Source: Reticulitermes lucifugus (Eukaryota > Arthropoda > Insecta > Blattodea > Rhinotermitidae). From it: a DNA stretch of 23,702 nt. Shown one piece after another: positions 20,801 through 23,702 of this stretch. How positions within the stretch are numbered: the first letter of the stretch is position 1; the number at the start of each line of letters is the position of its first letter. The DNA lies in contig JAKCWW010007671.1 in the NCBI GenBank assembly GCA_026260175.1, positions 4,788 to 28,489 on the forward strand, in the 5' to 3' direction. Below the pieces are notes generated by a model, which worked only from the letters and a program-made list of their open reading frames with translations, made no database searches and was not told the origin of the DNA. A program made the translations under genes and the position numbers.

Positions 20801-21195
20801 CAGATGTAACAGATCAAGCGTATGTACCATTAGATGGAGACAGGACTAAAAGTGATGCACCTAGTAAATACATATTTCCAGAAACTACTGAACATTTATC
20901 AGAAATTTCACAAACTTTGAATAAAATAAGAAATACATTTGTGTCTGAAAGAGATGTAACAGAAGATACATTGAAACAATTTGGAAATACTGCAGATTCA
21001 GAACCACTAGAAATCAAAGGCTCTAAGAAAAAGAAACTATTGGCTGCTTTAAAAGCTATTGATGATGAAGAAGATTCTTCCCTAGTCAATCAAGGAGGCA
21101 AGAATTCTTCAGTTTTAGAGAGTCTGCTTAGTAATTCTATACCAAATCCAGATTCATCATTGAATGTTTCCTTGCCTTTAATGTCTTACAAGTGA
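8834..21195 (+). CDS. LCA5: LCA5 / lebercilin, complete eight-exon model
   Basis: The coding sequence is join(8834-8892, 9953-10068, 12170-12339, 14788-14937, 17267-17455, 17720-17952, 19034-19118, 19915-21195), 2283 nt, 760 residues. Human lebercilin is near 700. Lebercilin is a ciliary/basal-body coiled-coil protein that binds the intraflagellar transport machinery; human loss causes Leber congenital amaurosis. The lebercilin domain spans about residues 93-290: [15 protein letters not shown], then [39 protein letters not shown], ending [12 protein letters not shown]. Residues 335-760 are a disordered, Ser/Lys/Glu-rich tail. The start was chosen because ATG 8834 has A at -3 and G at +4, and its exon ends two bases into a codon exactly as exon 2 requires. 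The domain call is strong; exons 1-2 rest on splice logic. Confidence 0.88.
9298..9560 (-). pseudogene. Non-LTR retrotransposon 3' fragment, sister of 5322-5590
   Basis: Shared blocks with the 5.3-kb copy are GGAGCAGAGTCC, GAGAAGCTA, the AAACCCAAAGGTTCATTAC stretch and TTTTAATATTATC. On the minus strand 9510-9370 reads [20 protein letters not shown] and then [13 protein letters not shown], a worn form of the same RT tail. It lies in LCA5 intron 1. A further matching piece (TGTTCTACATGCCCTGCC near 9837-9855) suggests the copy continues after an insertion of roughly 250 bp. Confidence 0.65.
9953..10068 (+). CDS. LCA5: LCA5 exon 2
   Basis: The acceptor is TCTTTTTGGTAG. It encodes [18 protein letters not shown] and ends [15 protein letters not shown]. 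The final codon is split after one base at donor GTATGT, and the next exon opens with GA to complete Gly. Phases fit both neighbours. No domain is known here. Confidence 0.75.
10069..10732 (+). other. LCA5 intron 2, first part, nothing recognised
   Basis: AT-rich at first. A slightly GC-richer block at about 10450-10600 may be repeat-derived, but I cannot name it. No exon fits the flanking phases. Confidence 0.5.
10733..11085. repeat. Large near-palindrome (inverted repeat) with 13-nt loop
   Basis: The left arm 10733-10902 and right arm 10916-11085 are reverse complements with only a few mismatches; the loop is 10903-10915. The outer arms carry AATTGTCTTCTGGACTTTG and its mirror, the inner arms CTCAATCAC/GTGATTGAG. 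Part of the right arm is a run of N. The left arm contains, on its minus strand, CTGAAGA...CCGAAACGTC, the motif also seen at 1605 and 16893. It may be two inverted ends of a Penelope-like or similar element. Confidence 0.9.
10976..11032. other. Assembly gap (57 N) inside the palindrome
   Basis: The N run is 57 bases long. The mirror segment in the left arm, 10786-10842, is also exactly 57 bases, so the gap size fits an intact palindrome. The two frames reported across it contain only N-derived residues and are not genes. Confidence 0.95.
11086..12169 (+). other. LCA5 intron 2, last part, nothing recognised
   Basis: AT-rich intron sequence. The open frame at 11916-12149 has no acceptor/donor pair giving a compatible phase. 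No repeat family was recognised. Confidence 0.55.
12170..12339 (+). CDS. LCA5: LCA5 exon 3 (start of lebercilin domain)
   Basis: The acceptor is AACTGCGTTGCAG. It encodes [12 protein letters not shown], a Ser-rich linker, then [20 protein letters not shown], which matches the ILSARLLKIxELxNEV opening of the lebercilin domain. It ends in phase 0 at donor GTAAGT. Confidence 0.9.
12340..13714 (+). other. LCA5 intron 3, first part, nothing firm
   Basis: AT-rich intron DNA. A 16-bp perfect palindrome (CATGTGCATGCACATG) lies at 13413-13428. No coding exon or identifiable element was found. Confidence 0.55.
13715..13940 (+). mobile_element. Diverged SINE copy, plus strand
   Basis: A B-box-like GGAGTTTGATTACTGG near 13757 is followed by the family body: GGCCCCACTCAATCC, CCCATGGATAATGGGGGCTC, then TGTGAAACTGATCACAAGG and TTAAGAATGTGTGCAGCTG. 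These parallel the blocks in the copies at 107-390 and 19347-19630. It is old, with no target duplication seen. It accounts for most of the long open frame 13543-13947. Confidence 0.6.
13941..14787 (+). other. LCA5 intron 3, last part, with GC-richer block before exon 4
   Basis: 13941-14450 is plain AT-rich sequence. About 14500-14760 is richer in GC and could be a repeat or an unrecognised alternative first exon: ATG 14665 (context CACCATGC) is in frame with exon 4 through the acceptor, 41 codons. Confidence 0.4.
14788..14937 (+). CDS. LCA5: LCA5 exon 4 (lebercilin coiled coil)
   Basis: The acceptor is CTGTCATTACAG. It encodes [20 protein letters not shown], then [20 protein letters not shown] and [10 protein letters not shown]. 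This is the hallmark NKxLKxLQxRQxxALxKFE...RHNNEIxxL segment of lebercilin. Fifty codons, phase 0 at both ends, donor GTAAGT. The frame is also open upstream to ATG 14665, inside the intron. Confidence 0.95.
14938..15271 (+). other. LCA5 intron 4, first part, nothing recognised
   Basis: AT-rich intron sequence after the exon 4 donor. It has no coding frame of fitting phase and no repeat I can name until the tandem dimer that follows. Confidence 0.5.
15272..15750 (+). repeat. Tandem dimer, about 277-bp unit
   Basis: CTGTCTGTCCGCA occurs near 15277 and again at 15554, followed in both units by GAAATTTGAT, ATGAAAATCTG, AAAATT(T)TG, CACTTTA and GAAGACCTAAG. The second pass continues TTTTCTTGTTGCTGG, as the end of the first does. 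Within unit 1 ATCGGACAAAACT repeats at 15383 and 15421 (38-bp step). Family unknown; no coding content. Confidence 0.75.
15751..17243 (+). other. LCA5 intron 4, last part
   Basis: AT-rich sequence without a recognisable gene. The only notable piece is the CTGAAGA...GAAAC motif at 16890-16940, listed separately. The minus-strand frame 16961-17296 overlaps exon 5 and is incidental. Confidence 0.5.
16890..16940 (+). other. CTGAAGA-hairpin-CCGAAAC motif (Penelope/hammerhead-like remnant)
   Basis: CTGAAGA (16893-16899) is followed by GGAG...CTCC able to pair, then GAAAC and GGCGG. The layout equals that at 1605-1640 and, inverted, at 10807-10841, but CTGATGA has become CTGAAGA and the GTC triplet is GGC, so any ribozyme would be dead. 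No flanking ORF remains. Confidence 0.4.
17244..17263 (+). repeat. (TTTTG)4 microsatellite forming the exon 5 polypyrimidine tract
   Basis: Four TTTTG units sit directly before GAAG|, the acceptor of LCA5 exon 5. Length variation here would change the splice-site pyrimidine tract. Confidence 0.8.
17267..17455 (+). CDS. LCA5: LCA5 exon 5 (lebercilin coiled coil)
   Basis: The acceptor is preceded by a (TTTTG)n tract. It encodes [19 protein letters not shown], then [20 protein letters not shown] and ending IREQDVRIQ. This corresponds to the LKxISExRHLPERDDLAKKL part of lebercilin. Sixty-three codons, phase 0 at both ends, donor GTATGA. Confidence 0.94.
17720..17952 (+). CDS. LCA5: LCA5 exon 6 (end of lebercilin domain)
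   Basis: The acceptor is TTTTTCTCTTCCAG. It encodes [20 protein letters not shown], charged coiled coil, then [18 protein letters not shown], comparable to the KEKELDIKNIYSNRLPK end of the domain. It ends two bases into a codon (AG) at donor GTAATA. Confidence 0.93.
17953..19033 (+). other. LCA5 intron 6, nothing firm
   Basis: AT-rich intron sequence. A stretch at 18355-18414 with AG before and GTAAGT after looks exon-like, but hits TAA when joined to exon 6. No repeat was identified. Confidence 0.55.
19034..19118 (+). CDS. LCA5: LCA5 exon 7
   Basis: The acceptor is TTACTTTTAAG. Its first base completes Arg, then [20 protein letters not shown] and ESSEGTCM follow. It ends in phase 0 at donor GTAAGA. 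Short acidic linker between the coiled coil and the tail. Phase fit on both sides is the main support. Confidence 0.85.
19347..19630 (-). mobile_element. Full-length SINE copy, minus strand
   Basis: Colinear over about 283 bp with the reverse complement of the SINE at 107-390. Shared blocks include ATAGCTCTAC, GTGGGTGGTCAATGCCATGC, CCCCTGG, TACCCATTGTACAG and CCATCCAGC...ATAGCGAGTC. B box (inverted): GGGTTCGAACC near 19571. The tail is degraded and no target duplication is evident. It lies in the LCA5 intron before the last exon. Confidence 0.8.
19690..19860. mobile_element. Pogo-type MITE with TACAGTCA terminal inverted repeats
   Basis: The left end TACAGTCAAACCC at 19690 mirrors the right end GGGGGTGACTGTA, which ends at 19860. 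Both ends carry TA, the target of Tc1/mariner-pogo elements. The interior has no ORF, length about 171 bp, and GGCAGTATAGCGAGA resembles pogo-type termini. It ends 54 bp before LCA5 exon 8, so it occupies the region upstream of the acceptor. Confidence 0.65.
19915..21195 (+). CDS. LCA5: LCA5 exon 8 (long terminal exon, repetitive Ser-rich tail)
   Basis: The acceptor is TTTATTTTCAAG. The exon encodes residues 335-760, ending VSLPLMSYK and TGA. A basic patch [13 protein letters not shown] comes early. Six basic-Ser units follow (protein Ser 480, 507, 533, 560, 586, 613). A late [16 protein letters not shown] helix may correspond to the conserved Lys-rich C-terminal motif of LCA5 proteins. The composition is low-complexity, Ser/Lys/Glu-rich and probably disordered. 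The frame remains open back to 19846, but that part is MITE plus intron. Confidence 0.93.
   Translation, partial: APNTNTSYGSTHPSTDTAEINSENHVPSVGYNARRMKLENKRKVLLHQMVINKTDDLVSSSGLTSPTPSSSVLNDDRDTDYVDDYASKQPYSFGTVYNSRKSTGIFSVDDHKISKSEHLTKSQSEVSLKEESEDTNIFTKISRSGSFQENSRKNVIRNLTANVKKETRVRKDSCLSLELNPIENGLTETLSVNKSRKGSLVLEKINDVEEKRMPSITNRSSSRRGSLVKAKTNSAEEESMTAINRSSSRKGSLKGEKINFLDEESIPALGNRSVSRKGSVSNKINVDMDSVKCISSDVTDQAYVPLDGDRTKSDAPSKYIFPETTEHLSEISQTLNKIRNTFVSERDVTEDTLKQFGNTADSEPLEIKGSKKKKLLAALKAIDDEEDSSLVNQGGKNSSVLESLLSNSIPNPDSSLNVSLPLMSYK
20341..20760 (+). repeat. LCA5: In-frame tandem repeat of 26-27 codons in the LCA5 tail
   Basis: The Ser codons of successive R-x-x-S motifs lie at 20350, 20431, 20509, 20590, 20668 and 20749, i.e. 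spacings of 81, 78, 81, 78 and 81 nt. The last three units are closest to each other ([30 protein letters not shown]), each followed by an acidic stretch. The motifs fit basophilic-kinase (PKA-like) sites. Confidence 0.85.
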
Positions 21196-22373
21196 AATTT
21201 TTGGATCATTAGTAGGAAGGCAAAGTAAGGGCTCAACAAGGTGATGTTGAGCAGACAAAGACTGAAACTGAAAAGTTGCAGTGCTAGTCTGGAGAGTTCA
21301 TTGCCAGAACAAAGTTTGATATATACAATGATCAGCTGTGAAATTGTTCCTGATACCACTTTCAATCTCATTTCATATAATAGTCAAATCCATAAATAAA
21401 TGTGATTCTAATTAATGATAATATAATTTTCCTTGCTGTTGTAATGCACAGCTGAAGTAACATACAGTATTTTTGAATGTACAAAATGTTGGTATTTGAA
21501 ATGTGAAAGATATTAGGCATGGACAGCAGTGTTACTTAGATATATTATTCTGAGATATGTGTTGACTGTTTTTTATGCTATTTATTTGAAGTTAAATATG
21601 TTAAAGTTCTATTAGCAGACTTGTATGTAATAGAATAGTGTAATATACTTGAAAGTTACATATTTGTTAAAATTTGGCTGGTTGTTAAAACTCTGTTCTG
21701 TTCAAGGAACACAGTTTTGTTGAAAATATACACGATTTAGATGATCTTGTTGTACCTTAACACATTCACAGCAAGATGACAGTTTCTTTTATGTTGCATT
21801 GTACCATCTAGCTAGATAGAAAGTTATCTTTCAAAAATTGTTTAGAATTTGTTCACACATTGTAGTAGCATTTAAATATTCAGGAAACATATATGCTACA
21901 CCTTGTGATAGAATTAATTTTACTGCAATAAATAAACACCAAACAATGGGAGGAATAAATATAAGTTCCCTAATAGAGGCAACAGGCAGATTTAGTCTTT
22001 GAGGAGGCTGCCGTTAAGTCAGCATGTATGGCATGAGGGCTGGCTTTAAAAGTGGTCAAGGTGGACAGTTGCACAGAGTTCTGAGCTGAGCAGGGTGCTG
22101 AGAAGTCTTCAGTGGTTCCAAAATATTATTGTATTTCCTTCTTTAAGTAAATTAAGCAAATTGTAACACAAAGTTGTTTTATTGTATGGCCTTTTTCGTG
22201 GGTGTACGTTGGCATATACTGAAAATTAACACTTGTATTAGGGCAAATATTTTGTTTATCCGTTCATGAATGTGAAATTGTGAGACTTCATTGTCCAACA
22301 TTCACTCTAAAGTAAACAAGGAATTATCAGAAGGCTGAAAGCCTATTTTCCTAATCATCATGGGGAAGGAATT
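21196..22373 (+). other. LCA5 3' UTR and intergenic sequence
   Basis: AT-rich, non-coding. AATAAA hexamers at 21395-21400 (200 nt after the stop) and 21927-21932 could end short and long LCA5 transcripts. A GC-richer piece at about 21985-22115 is of unknown nature. Confidence 0.5.
21395..21400 (+). terminator. Candidate LCA5 polyadenylation signal
   Basis: Canonical AATAAA 200 nt after the TGA, in AT-rich sequence. The alternative hexamer at 21927-21932 would give a 3' UTR of about 0.75 kb. Confidence 0.45.
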
Positions 22374-22619
22374 ATGTCTGAAATGTCGGTTGATTTGAAC
22401 CACCTACCATGGCTGTTAGCCCAAGTTTTTATTGAATTCTGTCACTGTGAACACTTAAGAGACGACACACATACTGTACTTTTCTCATCCTGTCTTGTGT
22501 TAAAAATACATAACTTTGAGAAGCTGCCTGTGCTTCTGTCATCAGGTATCAATAAAATAATGCTTAAAACCAAATATGTCAGGTGTGAGAAGGGTTACAA
22601 CTTACAAAACACTGACCAA

Positions 22620-23090
22620 CTGTTCTGTGTGGGAGTGAAACGGATGATTTCCGAGAGTGCTGCACAAATGATCGGTTCCTTTGAGAGAAAAATTCTTAAG
22701 ATAATTTTTGGACCAGTAAATGTTAATGGCATCTGGAGGATATGGTACAATGAAGAACTGTACAGACTGTATAAAGACATTGACTGTGTAACATACATGC
22801 ATGTTAAAAGATTACAGTGGGCTGGGCATGTAGTAAGGATGTTCAACATCAGACTCCCAAAATGGGTTCTGGAAGGAAGTCTCAAAGGCAGAAGGCCTAC
22901 CAGAAAGTGGAGGAAGACACAGAAAGATGAAGTGTGGAAGGATGCCGCCAAATTGATCAATACCAAAAATTGGCATGCAGCAGCAAGACTAGATGTCACT
23001 GGATGAGAAAACATGGGAGGTGATGGCCAGGAAATGGGCCAAAGAGCGACAGGAAGAAGAATCAAATAATGGTAACAGTAGGGCAGTTTT
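22620..23090 (+). pseudogene. Non-LTR reverse transcriptase C-terminal fragment (second family)
   Basis: The open frame 22374-23006 holds, from about 22620, the post-RT tail typical of insect endonuclease/reverse-transcriptase proteins: FERKILKIIFGPVNVNGIWR, YNEELYRLYKD, VKRLQWAGHVVRM, GRRPTRKWR, then DAAKLINTKNWHAAAR. It breaks at TGA 23004-23006, and related sequence (EVMARKWAKERQEEE) resumes in another frame, so a frameshift is present. The RT core and endonuclease are absent. Codons before 22620 are not RT-like. Confidence 0.75.
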
Positions 23091-23285
23091 TGGGTATGTT
23101 GTGCATTGTTAACTAAATATATTGTTTGTTATGTCACCTCAGTAACACACCATCACAAACTGCTGGACATACTCAAGTCACAGCTAGAGTATACACTAAA
23201 ACATAAGTTTCAACAAATGTGGCTTTTCCTTGAAAGCCAAAGGTACACATAAAATCCAAATTACCTTTGGGGGGAGAAAGAGAAA

Positions 23286-23296
23286 GGGGGGGGGGG
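23286..23296 (+). repeat. Poly-G run (11 G)
   Basis: Eleven consecutive G within a purine-rich GGGGGGAGAAAGAGAAAG context. Low-complexity sequence; length may be unreliable. Confidence 0.8.
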
Positions 23297-23603
23297 TGAA
23301 GAGCAAATAAAATTCAAAGCCTGCTTATTACCATTCAGTTCAGAATCTTTTGTCATCCTCTCTTTGTGAAGATGGTAGTAATAAACCTTTGCGTTCAACA
23401 AGATGCACGAGCATTTCTGACCAATTCCGTGACACTTCTCAAGGACCCTGCTCCATACTTACGTAGTAAGGATTAAAAAATGGCATTGGAGTTTCATAGA
23501 GTATGATTACCTTCCTATTACTTTGTGAAAATCAGCCATGTTGGGACTCAGAGAGACACCTCATTAAATGTGCCTGTGCTTTGTATACTAGGCACAAATC
23601 TGC

Positions 23604-23609
<6 letters not shown>

Positions 23610-23638
<29 letters not shown>
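23610..23638. repeat. (AT)n microsatellite
   Basis: About 14 AT dinucleotides in a row, immediately before a possible transposon end at 23640. Confidence 0.9.
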
Positions 23639-23639
<1 letters not shown>

Positions 23640-23641
<2 letters not shown>

Positions 23642-23702
23642 CGTATATTCTCGAATCTAATCCGCACCCAGTTTTTGGCGACTTCTTAAACGAAAAAAAA
23701 GT
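23640..23702. mobile_element. Possible DNA-transposon terminus (incomplete)
   Basis: ACCGTATATTCTCGAATC followed by TAATCCGCACCCAG resembles a terminal motif I associate with dispersed DNA elements in many arthropods. It begins right after a (TA)n tract. Only 63 bp are in the window, so neither the family nor the far end can be checked. Confidence 0.3.

Noticed and set aside
22595..23065. 156-codon minus-strand open frame
   Set aside because: Antisense to the reverse-transcriptase fragment on the plus strand, with no recognisable domain of its own.

Overview
The window is nuclear DNA from an animal, most likely a hemimetabolous insect. The genes are split into short exons with GT..AG introns and embedded in AT-rich, repeat-filled sequence. 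The repeats (tRNA-derived SINEs, Penelope-like, mariner-like and non-LTR remnants, a pogo-type MITE) resemble what I know from cockroach and termite genomes, so Blattodea is my best guess; that is inference, not proof. There is no bacterial operon, CRISPR array, rRNA or functional tRNA gene.

Two genes lie head to tail on the plus strand. (1) Positions 482-7251 carry the last six coding exons of ABCB7, the mitochondrial inner-membrane half-transporter of the Atm1/ABCB7 family. They cover the end of the transmembrane domain and the whole nucleotide-binding domain. The 5' part of the gene lies left of the window. (2) Positions 8834-21195 carry what I reconstruct as a complete eight-exon LCA5 (lebercilin) gene. 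It encodes a 760-residue ciliary coiled-coil protein, and every splice phase agrees. Its last exon encodes a serine-rich tail with six basic-Ser units spaced 26 or 27 residues apart.

Layout. 1-481: ABCB7 intron with a fresh SINE bounded by a 13-bp target duplication. 640-2192: intron with a decayed Penelope-like element (GIY-YIG endonuclease piece, 88-bp tandem duplication, hammerhead-like motif). 2357-3659: intron with an old SINE and a mariner transposase fossil. 4634-5844: intron with a minus-strand non-LTR 3' fragment. 7252 to about 8415: ABCB7 3' UTR. 8834-10068: first two LCA5 exons, with a second copy of the same non-LTR family between them. 10733-11085: large near-palindrome interrupted by a 57-base assembly gap. 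13.7-13.9 kb: another SINE copy. 15.27-15.75 kb: 277-bp tandem dimer. 19.35-19.63 kb: minus-strand full-length SINE. 19.69-19.86 kb: MITE abutting the last LCA5 exon. 21.2-22.6 kb: LCA5 3' UTR and intergenic DNA. 22.6-23.1 kb: fragment of a second non-LTR family. The right edge has a (TA)n tract next to a possible DNA-transposon end.

The two genes do not share a known pathway: ABCB7 serves mitochondrial iron-sulfur/glutathione export and LCA5 serves ciliary transport. I found no wholly new system. The most interesting signals are the recurrent CTGA(A/T)GA...GAAAC motif, the palindrome whose gap exactly matches its mirror segment, and the periodic lebercilin tail.
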